Shown here: piece by piece, positions 39,026 to 45,547 of the stretch
Layout of the letters: each line of letters opens with the position of its first letter
Position numbering within the stretch: position 1 is the first letter of the stretch
DNA from: a virus
IMG/VR virus record: IMGVR_UViG_3300028025_001941
Span: 1 to 45,547 of that record
DNA: 45,547 nucleotides
Direction: 5' to 3' (one strand)
Position numbers and translations under genes: made by a program
Notes under the pieces: model-generated
The model's database searches: none
What the model saw: only the letters and a program-made list of their open reading frames with translations
What the model was told of the DNA's origin: nothing

Positions 39026-39267
39026 TGGACACATTCAAGAATGTAATGATGAGAATTTTTGCTGTCATCGCAGCAGAATCTCTTGGAGTTATCGGTGCTG
39101 GTTCCCTTGTTGGAATTGAAGTATGGCAAGCAGCGACACTGGCTGGCGCACTAGGTGCAGCACGTGTACTTGAAGCCCTTGCTCGCTTCTACCTAGCAGA
39201 TGGAAGCCTGACATCAGAAGAAATCAACGCAGCCTTTGCCAAGGTTGACAAGAAAGCGAGTGAGTAA
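39025..39267 (+). CDS. Small membrane protein, holin or antiholin candidate
   Basis: 80 residues. The first 50 are largely hydrophobic (MRIFAVIAAESLGVIGAGSL, AATLAGALGAARVLEALARF), enough for one or two spans; the tail is polar and helical (TSEEINAAFAKVDKKASE). It stands directly before the endolysin, whose ATG follows the stop at once. With 38855-39025 it may be a holin/antiholin pair. Confidence 0.68.
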
Positions 39268-39777
39268 ATGGGACAAAGACTAGACTTCATCAAGGTAGCC
39301 GAAGGCGAACTAGGTGTAATTGAAGGTCCGAAGGACAACGAAACAAAGTACGGCGCATTTACAAAAGCAAACTTCCTACCTTGGTGCGGTTCTTTTGTGA
39401 ACTGGTGTGCTAATGAAGTGGGCTTGAAGATTCCTAACTGTGTATCTACAGTGGCAGGAGCAACAGCCTTTATGAAGAAGAACCAGTGGGAGAAGGCAGA
39501 GGAAGCAATCCCTCTACCAGGCGACGTGGTGTTCTTTGATTTTCCGAACGATGGCGTTGACCGCATCTCTCACGTAGGGATTGTGGTCAAGGACAACGGA
39601 GACGGAACAGTTACCTGTATCGAAGGCAACACTGCCCCAGATAAGAAGGGTGACCAGCGCAACGGAGGCCAAGTCTGCCTCAAGGTGCGTGCCTACAAGA
39701 AGAAGAATGGTTCCAAGTTCCGCAAGTCACAAGCCGTGACAGTTGTGGGATTCGGTAAGCCAGTCTTCAAGTCATAA
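39268..39777 (+). CDS. Endolysin, CHAP-type (complete version)
   Basis: 169 residues, MGQRLDFIKVAEGELGVIEG. Cys40, His102 and the EGN at 119-121 form the CHAP catalytic centre. It is nearly identical to the truncated gene at 1-506. The ATG follows the preceding stop directly (TAAATG); no strong ribosome-binding site of its own is seen, so coupling to the membrane protein is likely. Confidence 0.88.
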   Translation: MGQRLDFIKVAEGELGVIEGPKDNETKYGAFTKANFLPWCGSFVNWCANEVGLKIPNCVSTVAGATAFMKKNQWEKAEEAIPLPGDVVFFDFPNDGVDRISHVGIVVKDNGDGTVTCIEGNTAPDKKGDQRNGGQVCLKVRAYKKKNGSKFRKSQAVTVVGFGKPVFKS

Positions 39778-39785
39778 GGAGAAAA

Positions 39786-39980
39786 ATGAATACAACCAAA
39801 CTCGTTGCTATGGCAACTACCTACGCACGTGCAGCAGTCCCATCAGTGGTGGCTCTATACGCAGCAGGAGTAACAGACCCAAAGACACTGGCATATGCTT
39901 TCGCATCAGCGTTCATTGCCCCACTCTGGAAGGCACTAGACCCTAAGGCCAAGGAATTTGGCATTGGAAGCAAGAAGTAA
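39786..39980 (+). CDS. Small membrane protein, holin candidate (second version)
   Basis: 64 residues, differing from 515-709 at only a few positions (VAMATTY, FASAF, GIGSKK). Same AAGGAG site and spacing. It ends just before a small GGGGC/GCCCC hairpin and the two-way terminator. Confidence 0.7.
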   Translation: MNTTKLVAMATTYARAAVPSVVALYAAGVTDPKTLAYAFASAFIAPLWKALDPKAKEFGIGSKK

Positions 39981-40021
39981 ACACCCTCAAATAGGGGCCT
40001 AGCAGCCCCATAGAGACACGA

Positions 40022-40066
40022 AGACCCTCACCTCTAGGTACTTACCTAGGAGTGGGGGTCTTTTTC
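40022..40066. terminator. Bidirectional intrinsic terminator (second version)
   Basis: AGACCCTCAC pairs with GTGGGGGTCT, the inner CCTAGGT-like arm is re-paired compared with the first version, and TTTTT follows. The compensatory differences from 751-794 support the structure. Confidence 0.8.
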
Positions 40067-40642
40067 TCATTTCTTCTGGACCCAAACCTGGTAATCCTGG
40101 CTCAGCAGTAGGTGCTCACCCTGCTTCTCTTCAAGGAATCTATCTATGGCTAACTTGGGACGTAGTTCTGGGTGGACATCCTGACCCCAGAGGTAGTCGT
40201 CAAAGGCAAGGATGCCACCAGACTTGAGCAGTGGCCAGGCGTTGGTTGCATCACGATAGACAGCCTTCTCGGTATGGTCACCGTCAATGTAGATGAAGTC
40301 GTACTTCTCCTTGAGGCTATGTAGCACATTTGCTGAATCACCCTTGATATGTAGCACATTTTCGTACTTGCTCATTCGGTTGAGATAGATTCCATAGACT
40401 GCATCAAAGTCCATAGCCTTGTGCTCACGTTCATCTGAACCTTGCCAAGTATCTATATCGGTAAGGGTTGATGATGGGTCAAGAAGAATACTGGTCAGTA
40501 ACCAGTCACTGGCATCGCCAGTATATGCACCTACCTGCAGAAACTTGAGGTTAGGTTTACCCTTGAACTTGGTAAGATGATTCTCAAAGTTATATTTCTG
40601 GCTATCAAACCAGTTGGGATAGTTCGGCGTGTCGTTCTGCAT
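40067..40642 (-). CDS. SAM-dependent methyltransferase-like protein (paralogue 3, allele of 795-1352)
   Basis: 191 residues, starting MQNDTPNYPNWFDSQKYNFE. Motif I FLQVGAYTGDASDWLL, acid LTDIDTW, DFIYIDGDHTEKA and GGILAFDDYLWG match the first version, but overall identity is visibly much lower than in neighbouring genes. The IDGDH here is IDGNH there. It is bounded by the same terminator and AT-rich region. Confidence 0.75.
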   Translation of the reverse strand: MQNDTPNYPNWFDSQKYNFENHLTKFKGKPNLKFLQVGAYTGDASDWLLTSILLDPSSTLTDIDTWQGSDEREHKAMDFDAVYGIYLNRMSKYENVLHIKGDSANVLHSLKEKYDFIYIDGDHTEKAVYRDATNAWPLLKSGGILAFDDYLWGQDVHPELRPKLAIDRFLEEKQGEHLLLSQDYQVWVQKK

Positions 40643-40821
40643 TAAGTGTCCTGTTTCTGTATACTTAGTTATATAATAACATATAATAATATATAGGCGC
40701 GGAGCGCCTTATATAATATATATATTATATACTACAATAGATTTAGATAGTACCCTTGTTTTAAGTACCCTCCTGTCCTTGACAGGGGTACTATCTAACA
40801 ACTTACTAGACGGAGGACGAA
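40643..40821. promoter_or_regulatory. AT-rich divergent control region (second version)
   Basis: Same design as 1353-1532: AT tracts with the GGCGC-GGA-GCGCC hairpin (about 40696-40708), then the 13-bp inverted repeat TTAGATAGTACCC/GGGTACTATCTAA (40743-40798) with an identical interior, then ACTAGACGGAGGA before the ATG. The AT tracts differ in detail; the hairpin and inverted repeat do not. Confidence 0.65.
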
Positions 40822-40977
40822 ATGTTCAACCCATTTAAGAAACGAATCAAGACAGAGACACTTGACTCTTTGATTAACATTCTCCTATCGGAGATTGATG
40901 AGATAGCAGAGTTGATTGAAGAACTTCGCAGAGACTTAGAAGACCTAACTGACTTTGTAGAAGAACGCCTTGATTAA
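40822..40977 (+). CDS. Small acidic helical protein (second version)
   Basis: 51 residues, MFNPFKKRIKTETLDSLINI, then LLSEIDEIAELIEELRRDLE. Same heptad pattern as 1533-1682 with two extra residues near the N-terminus. GGAGGACGAA before the ATG; stop overlaps the TTG start of the nuclease N-piece by 8 bases. Confidence 0.7.
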   Translation: MFNPFKKRIKTETLDSLINILLSEIDEIAELIEELRRDLEDLTDFVEERLD

Positions 40978-41158
40978 GTTAGGTGAGTACACTCTACCTG
41001 AGCACATCAGTTACTCAGCATTCACAACCTATCTGACTTGTGGCTATCAGTACTACCTAGGCAGACTAATGCAGGTACCTGAGGAGCCAAGCATCTGGTC
41101 AGCAGGTGGTCGTGCATTCCACTATGCAACGGAGTTGTACGACTATGACAACGAATGA
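40970..41158 (+). CDS. Cas4/RecB-like nuclease, N-terminal piece (second version)
   Basis: 62 residues, TTG start, MIKLGEYTLPEHISYSAFTT, with the single Cys in YLTCGYQYY and the motif I His in GRAFHYATEL. It ends with TGA 14 bases after the ATG of the C-terminal piece. The junction bases differ from the first version, yet the split is kept. Confidence 0.75.
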   Translation: MIKLGEYTLPEHISYSAFTTYLTCGYQYYLGRLMQVPEEPSIWSAGGRAFHYATELYDYDNE

Positions 41159-41750
41159 ACTATGGGCTAAGGCTTGGGCTAAGGAAACAGAAGGCTTAGA
41201 CCTCAACACTGCACGACGTGCAGGACGTTCGACTAAAGATAATCCCAACAAAGAAGATGGCTTTTGGTGGGATACCAATGGTTCCATTTGGGTAGACAAC
41301 TACATCAAGTGGCGCAAGAACAATCCTAACTGGAAAATCTGGACAACTCCACAAGGTGCTCGTGCCATCGAACTGGAGTTGAACCCAGTAATCGCAGGCG
41401 TACCAGTCAAGATGTTCATTGACAGAATCTTTGAGGTAGATGGTAAGTTAGTTATCGTTGACTTAAAGACATCACGTACACGCCCAACCTCTGACCTTCA
41501 GTTAGGCTTCTACAAAGTAGGAGTCGAACAGATGATAGGAGTAGAAGTCAATCTAGGAAACTACTGGATGTCTCGTGAGTCGGGGACAGGAGAGATGATT
41601 GACCTGAGTAGATATACGCTAGACACGCTTGAGTACTTTGTTGATGGCTTTGATAAAGCACGCAAGGCTGGTATATTTCTACCGAACCTACAATCGTGCA
41701 GTTTCTGTGGACTCACAGCACACTGCCAATTCACAAAGGAAAAGAAATGA
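41145..41750 (+). CDS. Cas4/RecB-like nuclease, C-terminal piece (second version)
   Basis: 201 residues starting MTTNELWAKAWAKETEGLDL. FIDRIFEVDGKLVIVDLKTS, QLGFYKVG and C-x2-C-x5-C (CSFCGLTAHC) are all present. About 80 bases after 41279 are identical to the first version. Start at 41145 because the longer frame would overlap the N-piece and the first version begins equivalently. It overlaps the next gene by ATGA. Confidence 0.8.
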   Translation: MTTNELWAKAWAKETEGLDLNTARRAGRSTKDNPNKEDGFWWDTNGSIWVDNYIKWRKNNPNWKIWTTPQGARAIELELNPVIAGVPVKMFIDRIFEVDGKLVIVDLKTSRTRPTSDLQLGFYKVGVEQMIGVEVNLGNYWMSRESGTGEMIDLSRYTLDTLEYFVDGFDKARKAGIFLPNLQSCSFCGLTAHCQFTKEKK

Positions 41751-42148
41751 CAACAGAAAACTGGAAGTTACAGGTATCAGTTAAGTCTCCTAATGGTGAC
41801 TTGATTAACATTCGTGCTAACACAGCAGATGAACTTAGCGTAATGCTTGAAGGCATTGCAGACTACTCACATCAGATTGCTGCTACATCTAAGGCGGTTG
41901 CTGCTGCTTACACAGTGCTCCCTTTAGCGACTGGCGGTTCAACTCAAGACACCGCGCCAGCGCCATCCTTCGTTCCAACCCAGGCGCCAACTCAGTCCGT
42001 TGGGGTGGCAGGGATGTCTACACCGACTTGCGTACACGGAGCACGCATCTTCCGTCAAGGAGTCAGCAAGACGAATGGGAAGCCTTACGCATTCTGGGCT
42101 TGTCCAACACCGCAGGGAACACCAGACCAATGCAAGCCCGTCAACTAA
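41747..42148 (+). CDS. Unknown protein with C-terminal Cys/His domain (second version)
   Basis: 133 residues from MTTENWKLQVSVKSPNGDLI. Same three-part layout as 2456-2842, with a diverged linker (DTAPAPSFVPTQAPTQSVG) and a conserved CVHGARIFRQGVSKTNGKPY...WACPTPQG...QC end. The contrast between conserved domains and free linker supports real coding. Confidence 0.7.
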   Translation: MTTENWKLQVSVKSPNGDLINIRANTADELSVMLEGIADYSHQIAATSKAVAAAYTVLPLATGGSTQDTAPAPSFVPTQAPTQSVGVAGMSTPTCVHGARIFRQGVSKTNGKPYAFWACPTPQGTPDQCKPVN

Positions 42149-42171
42149 TACAGGACGAGATGCTATAAGAA

Positions 42172-42233
42172 TTGGTGGAGGGGTAGTCAGACGGGGAAGA
42201 TGATTGCCCCTCTTCCAACTTAAGACAGGAGAT
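42172..42233 (+). promoter_or_regulatory. Leader hairpin plus SAS before the ATPase gene (second version)
   Basis: TTGGTGGAGG and CCTCTTCCAA (42209-42218) keep most pairs of the first version with one mismatch and one wobble, and extend with GG/CC. The loop GTAGTCAGACGGGGAAG is unchanged. It is followed by CTTAAGACAGGAGAT (42219-42233), the array-type SAS, three bases before the ATG at 42237. Confidence 0.7.
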
Positions 42234-42236
42234 GCA

Positions 42237-43019
42237 ATGAGAACTTTAGTAAGAAGTGTAGGACGACAGGACATCGGCGGTGAACCGCTACCAAGTTGCT
42301 TCAAAACATTTGATAACAATAAGATTATATTTCGTAGGTCAGAAGTATCTATGCTCGCAGGTACACCTGGTGTAGGTAAGTCAACACTTGCTATCGCACT
42401 AGCGTTGAAGATGAAGGTACCTTGCCTATACATCTCAGCAGATACCAACGCACACACTATGGCTATGCGCCTAGCCTCAATGATATCTGGTAAGAACCAG
42501 ACTGACGTTGAGAACCTAATGAATGCTGACCCAGGATGGACGAAGGCTGTGCTACAAAAGAGCAACCACATTGTCTGGTCATTTGAATCCTCACCTACCT
42601 TGCAAGATATAGATGAAGAAGTCCAAGCATTTGAAGAACTCTGGGGTTGCCCACCTGTTGCAATCTTTGTAGATAACTTGATGGACATAGCCACTGATGG
42701 TGGAGAAGAGTTCGCATCTATGCGTGCGATTATGAAGGAGTTGAAGTACCTTGCTCGTGCGACTAACACTGCTATTATTATTTTACATCATACTTCTGAG
42801 GCTGTTATGGGTAACCCTTGCCAACCTCGTTCTGCCCTCCAAGGTAAGGTGGCACAACTTCCTGCACTTATCTGCACTCTGGGTGTTGTCGGTACTTCTA
42901 TGGCTGTCGCTCCTGTAAAGAATAGATATGGGCGTGCCGATGCCAACGCTAACCTAACTTGTTGGCTATCATTTAACCCTGAGTATATGTATATCGAAGA
43001 CATACCAGAGAATGGATAA
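42237..43019 (+). CDS. RecA/DnaB-fold ATPase (second version)
   Basis: 260 residues. Walker A AGTPGVGKST, Walker B AIFVDNLMD and ILHHTSEA as in 2930-3712; most changes are conservative. An in-frame upstream ATG at 42204 would read through the SAS as LKTGD and is not used, because the first version has no such start. Confidence 0.8.
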   Translation: MRTLVRSVGRQDIGGEPLPSCFKTFDNNKIIFRRSEVSMLAGTPGVGKSTLAIALALKMKVPCLYISADTNAHTMAMRLASMISGKNQTDVENLMNADPGWTKAVLQKSNHIVWSFESSPTLQDIDEEVQAFEELWGCPPVAIFVDNLMDIATDGGEEFASMRAIMKELKYLARATNTAIIILHHTSEAVMGNPCQPRSALQGKVAQLPALICTLGVVGTSMAVAPVKNRYGRADANANLTCWLSFNPEYMYIEDIPENG

Positions 43020-43022
43020 GAG

Positions 43023-43220
43023 ATGCTAAGAGAAGAAGAAGATGACATCACGCAAGAGATGCGTCAGTTAATAATGGCTAAAGTAGCAGAAGAGATTGCC
43101 TCATTCATTATAAAGATTGAAGAAGCAAAGCCACCTGTCACTGATGAGTGGACAGAGGGCGTAGGTGTTGGTATGAACTGGGCTATCCGTATCCTACGTA
43201 AGGATAAGAGCGCATACTAG
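43023..43220 (+). CDS. Small acidic protein (second version)
   Basis: 65 residues, MLREEEDDITQEMRQLIMAK, same length and conserved C-terminal half as 3716-3913. Here its TAG is followed directly by the resolvase ATG, without the Cys-rich ORF found at 3903-4082. Confidence 0.65.
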   Translation: MLREEEDDITQEMRQLIMAKVAEEIASFIIKIEEAKPPVTDEWTEGVGVGMNWAIRILRKDKSAY

Positions 43221-43565
43221 ATGCCATCACAGTCGCGTAAGCATAGGGGCTACAGAAGTCAAAAGGTATTGGCTGAGTACTTAGCAGTCAATGGATTCCC
43301 TTACGCTGAAAGCACTGGCGCAGGGCGCAGTGGTACAGATATAACTGGCACGATAGGTATTGACTGGGAAGTCAAGGCAAGAACAGGATTTAATCCTGCT
43401 GCTGCCATCGCGCAATTGAAGGAAAGAGATAAAGGATTGCTTGGCCTAGTAGTGTTAAGACTTAATGGTCAAGGAGAGAAGAGCGTAGATGATTGGGTAT
43501 GTTTACTTAGACTGGAGGATGCAGTGAAACTATTAAGGGATGCAGGATATGGTGATAAAAATTGA
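43221..43565 (+). CDS. Resolvase-like PD-(D/E)XK nuclease (second version)
   Basis: 114 residues, MPSQSRKHRGYRSQKVLAEY. GTDITGTIGIDWEVKART keeps the D...E-x-K site. A cluster of changes lies in the linker after AQLKERD. It overlaps the primase zinc-domain gene by 17 bases. Confidence 0.7.
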   Translation: MPSQSRKHRGYRSQKVLAEYLAVNGFPYAESTGAGRSGTDITGTIGIDWEVKARTGFNPAAAIAQLKERDKGLLGLVVLRLNGQGEKSVDDWVCLLRLEDAVKLLRDAGYGDKN

Positions 43566-43929
43566 CAGTGACTTGCCAAACATCGCAGATGTCCTCACGC
43601 ACTATGGTGCAAACATACGACAAAGACACGGGCAAGTCAACCTTAAGTGTCCGTTCCATTCAGATACGCACCAGTCTGGTTCAGCCAACCTCGACAAGAA
43701 TATCTTTATATGCTTTGCCTGTGGCGTTCAAGGTAACTCGCTCCAAATTATTTCGTCAAGAGAAGGAGTAAACATACGTGAAGCAAAGCGCATTGCAGAA
43801 GGAATTACTGGGCAAAGCAGCGAACAAGTACGCGGCAAGCATCTCTCTGGCTCAAGATTACCTAGCAAGCAGGGGAATTCCTCTGGAGGTAGCACGTCTG
43901 GCATCATTCGGCGTAGTCGCGGAGCCTGA
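43549..43929 (+). CDS. Primase zinc-binding (CHC2) piece (second version)
   Basis: 126 residues from MVIKIDSDLPNIADVLTHYG. CPFHSDTHQSGSANLDKN and FICFACGVQGNSLQII keep the zinc site. Start at 43549 corresponds to 4358 in the first version; an ATG three codons earlier is also open. Overlaps the TOPRIM piece by 152 bases, exactly as in the first version. Confidence 0.75.
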   Translation: MVIKIDSDLPNIADVLTHYGANIRQRHGQVNLKCPFHSDTHQSGSANLDKNIFICFACGVQGNSLQIISSREGVNIREAKRIAEGITGQSSEQVRGKHLSGSRLPSKQGNSSGGSTSGIIRRSRGA

Positions 43930-44407
43930 GGTTGGACACGAAGCAATGGTTGGTAGGTTATCAATCCCTTACATCACTAAGACTGGTGTTGTTGACTTGC
44001 GATTTCGTGCACTTAACCCTGCCGTTGAGCCTAAGTATATGGGCTTGACTGGAGCAGAGACAAAGATGTACAACGTGTTAGATGTTGAACGTGCAGGTGA
44101 TTACATTGGTGTATGTGAGGGAGAGATAGATACGCTTACCCTTTCATCTGTCATTGGTATCCCTTGTGTTGGTGTACCTGGTGCTAACAGTTGGAAGAAA
44201 CATTACACACGTTTGCTTGCAGACTTTGAAAGAGTCTTTGTCTTTGCAGATGGTGACCAACCAGGCACAGAGTTTGCACGTAGCCTAGCCCGTGAACTGC
44301 CAGTTACTATCGTTCAGTTACCTGATGGGTATGATGTCAACTCTATGTTTGTGCAAGAAGGTGCTGACTACTTCCATCAGAAGATGGATATGAAGAATGG
44401 AATTTGA
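43778..44407 (+). CDS. TOPRIM primase piece (second version)
   Basis: 209 residues with a GTG start after AGAAGGAG. YIGVCEGEIDTLTL and VFVFADGDQPGTEFA keep the catalytic acids. The clear ribosome-binding site inside the zinc-domain gene supports independent translation of this piece. It overlaps the next gene by 11 bases. Confidence 0.8.
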   Translation: MKQSALQKELLGKAANKYAASISLAQDYLASRGIPLEVARLASFGVVAEPEVGHEAMVGRLSIPYITKTGVVDLRFRALNPAVEPKYMGLTGAETKMYNVLDVERAGDYIGVCEGEIDTLTLSSVIGIPCVGVPGANSWKKHYTRLLADFERVFVFADGDQPGTEFARSLARELPVTIVQLPDGYDVNSMFVQEGADYFHQKMDMKNGI

Positions 44408-44768
44408 CGAACTCGAACCACCTGAGTCTTACTGTCACGAATGCAAGACACAGTTTGAGAACTCATTTGAGTTGATAGACCATACGCTAGAAGATGATGA
44501 AGAGTTTAACCCTTACTATGTACTACCTAATGGATTCAAGTTGTTGCTTGGTTCATTGCTAAGGTTTATGTATCACCATCGTGATGAACCAGAGAAGATT
44601 GCGTTGATTACCCAGTCAACATATGTAACTCTATTTGCATCTGAGATGGGTTACGATATGGTAGATGAGTTGGTTGAAGATATGGTAGTGAAGACAGAGT
44701 TGCAAAACTTTGATGAAGAACTAAAGAAACTATTGACAAAGGATGATGATGGAGAAGGCGGAGCGTGA
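44397..44768 (+). CDS. C2H2-like zinc-finger protein (second version)
   Basis: 123 residues, MEFDELEPPESYCHECKTQF, ATG start. The finger (C-x2-C ... H) and the ITQSTYVTLFASEMGY segment are conserved with 5197-5568. The tail KDDDGEGGA is acidic in both. Confidence 0.65.
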   Translation: MEFDELEPPESYCHECKTQFENSFELIDHTLEDDEEFNPYYVLPNGFKLLLGSLLRFMYHHRDEPEKIALITQSTYVTLFASEMGYDMVDELVEDMVVKTELQNFDEELKKLLTKDDDGEGGA

Positions 44769-44774
44769 AGAGAT

Positions 44775-45140
44775 ATGGCAGATTATAACCCATCTGGCAG
44801 AGCAAGGATTGAACGTACAGTCATACAACGTGGAGGGCCAGTTCCTCAAAGTAACGCTATCAGTTCCACTTTTGAGCAGGATGTAAGAGATACGATGAAA
44901 GAACTCGGTGACTTGCTGATAAGTAAGCATCGAGACTATGGCCCAAAGAATATCTCTGACTCACCAGGCGGTGCGCTCAATGGTCTACGTGTACGAATGC
45001 ACGATAAGACAGCACGCATCAACAACCTGATTGACAATGGCACACAGGCACAACACGAACCACTAGAGGATTCATTCAAAGACTTGGCGAACTATGGTAT
45101 AATTGCACTGTTAGTTCTACGAGGAAAGTGGGATAAGTAA
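44775..45140 (+). CDS. DUF1599-like protein (second version)
   Basis: 121 residues, MADYNPSGRARIERTVIQRG. The first 30 residues differ from 5575-5946, then LLISKHRDYGPKNI, NGLRVRMHDKTARIN and SFKDLANYGIIALLV are nearly unchanged. Overlaps the following ATG by one base (TAATG). Confidence 0.65.
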   Translation: MADYNPSGRARIERTVIQRGGPVPQSNAISSTFEQDVRDTMKELGDLLISKHRDYGPKNISDSPGGALNGLRVRMHDKTARINNLIDNGTQAQHEPLEDSFKDLANYGIIALLVLRGKWDK

Positions 45141-45538
45141 TGGCATCTAAGTCTTCATTTGACTTAGACTTTGGCTATGGTCGCAAAGGCGAACAACTTG
45201 TAGATGAGTTGCTTTCTGGTAACCTAACTGTTGAAGTCAAGCGTGACCGCAAGTGGTTCAAGACCAACAACTTATACATAGAGACTGAGTGCTTCTTCCA
45301 AAAGGTAGGAGACTGGGCACCCTCTGGGCTAGGTGTAACTGAGGCAGGGTACTGGGCATTTGTGCTACAGGAATCAACCCTCATTGTACCTACCGATGTG
45401 CTTCGCTATGCGGTAAAAGAATTTGGCAGGGAGATTAGTTGTTTCATACCACCTAATCAAAGTAAAGGCTTCCTCATTACAGTAGATGACCTAATGACTG
45501 CGACGAGAAAATATAAAGATGACGATAGAGTGGAATAG
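45140..45538 (+). CDS. PD-(D/E)XK nuclease-like protein (second version)
   Basis: 132 residues, MASKSSFDLDFGYGRKGEQL. LTVEVKRDRKW and the C-terminal FIPPNQSKGFLITVDDLMTA are conserved with 5936-6334. Here the start is ATG instead of GTG, which confirms the start of the first version. Confidence 0.6.
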   Translation: MASKSSFDLDFGYGRKGEQLVDELLSGNLTVEVKRDRKWFKTNNLYIETECFFQKVGDWAPSGLGVTEAGYWAFVLQESTLIVPTDVLRYAVKEFGREISCFIPPNQSKGFLITVDDLMTATRKYKDDDRVE

Positions 45539-45547
45539 AATCGAACG
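45519..45547 (+). CDS. Sigma-like factor, 5' fragment cut by the window end
   Basis: Only the first nine codons (MTIEWNRIE) are present. They match the start of the 6315-6974 sigma-like gene (MMLEWNRIE) and overlap the preceding gene in the same way. Confidence 0.6.

Larger units (their letters stand above)
39272..45547. repeat. Second, diverged version of the 1-6343 module
   Basis: Collinear homologue of the window start, offset 39271 through the endolysin and membrane-protein genes with no indel there. It breaks off 29 bases into the sigma-like gene. It carries the intact endolysin start that the left end lacks. Since both window ends lie inside homologous sequence, the simplest reading is a wrap-around of a genome of about 39,271 bp into a related strain. 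Confidence 0.9.

Noticed and set aside
42204-42236. Upstream in-frame ATG for the second ATPase version
   Set aside because: It would translate the SAS and leader hairpin; the first version has no such start and both share the ATG after the SAS.
41939-42769. 276-codon open frame on the minus strand
   Set aside because: It is antisense to the Cys/His protein and ATPase genes, which have clear motifs and start signals; its translation is low in recognisable features.

Overview
The window looks like the genome of a small tailed bacteriophage of an actinobacterium, read once round (about 39.27 kb) and then about 6.3 kb further into a diverged version of its own beginning. Host evidence is a WhiB-family regulator (7825-8169, minus), an SprT-like protein and many zinc-ribbon microproteins, which are typical of actinophages. 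The moderate-to-low GC would suit a low-GC aquatic actinobacterium, but that is inference. Terminase, portal, capsid and fibre-like genes are present. I see no tape measure, major tail protein, integrase or immunity repressor, so a short-tailed, probably lytic phage is the best reading. I see no DNA polymerase gene.

Layout. 1-709: endolysin (5'-truncated) and a small membrane protein, ended by a two-way terminator facing a minus-strand methyltransferase (795-1352). 1353-1532: AT-rich divergent control region with a 13-bp inverted repeat. 1533-6974, plus: replication/recombination genes (a two-piece Cas4/RecB-like nuclease, a RecA/DnaB-fold ATPase, a resolvase-like nuclease, a two-piece primase, a DUF1599-like protein, another nuclease-like protein) ending in a sigma-like factor. 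6920-12606, minus: about 25 tiny, tightly packed genes, many with cysteine pairs, plus WhiB, a secreted lytic transglycosylase and an SprT-like metallopeptidase. 12607-13316: divergent non-coding region with hairpins and palindromes. 13317-39267, plus: terminase, portal, a proteasome/HslV-like Ntn hydrolase, a 1710-residue virion-protein candidate, scaffold, capsid, small basic proteins, glycosyltransferase, adaptor, fibres, a methyltransferase paralogue, a large tail protein and several membrane proteins. 39268-45547: a second, diverged version of 1-6343.

The most unusual system is in the minus-strand array. A start-associated sequence, consensus CTTAAGACAGGAGAA, carries the ribosome-binding site of at least ten genes and recurs before the ATPase gene in both versions of the replication module. 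In 10.4-12.0 kb every intergenic gap of about 100 nt or more also holds one 41-48 nt element. Each is a 7-8 bp perfectly paired stem whose sequence changes between elements while pairing is kept, enclosing a T-loop-like arm and a second potential hairpin, with another hairpin between it and the start-associated sequence. This resembles a tRNA minihelix in shape and recalls the SAS/ESAS signals of cluster K mycobacteriophages, but the sequence is different.

A technical point matters for any user. Bases 1-127 are exactly identical to 39272-39398 and then diverge at one base. That is what a de Bruijn assembly with k=127 would leave at a branch between two strains. The terminal 6.3 kb is therefore best treated as an alternative strain allele, not as a true duplication, until reads are checked.
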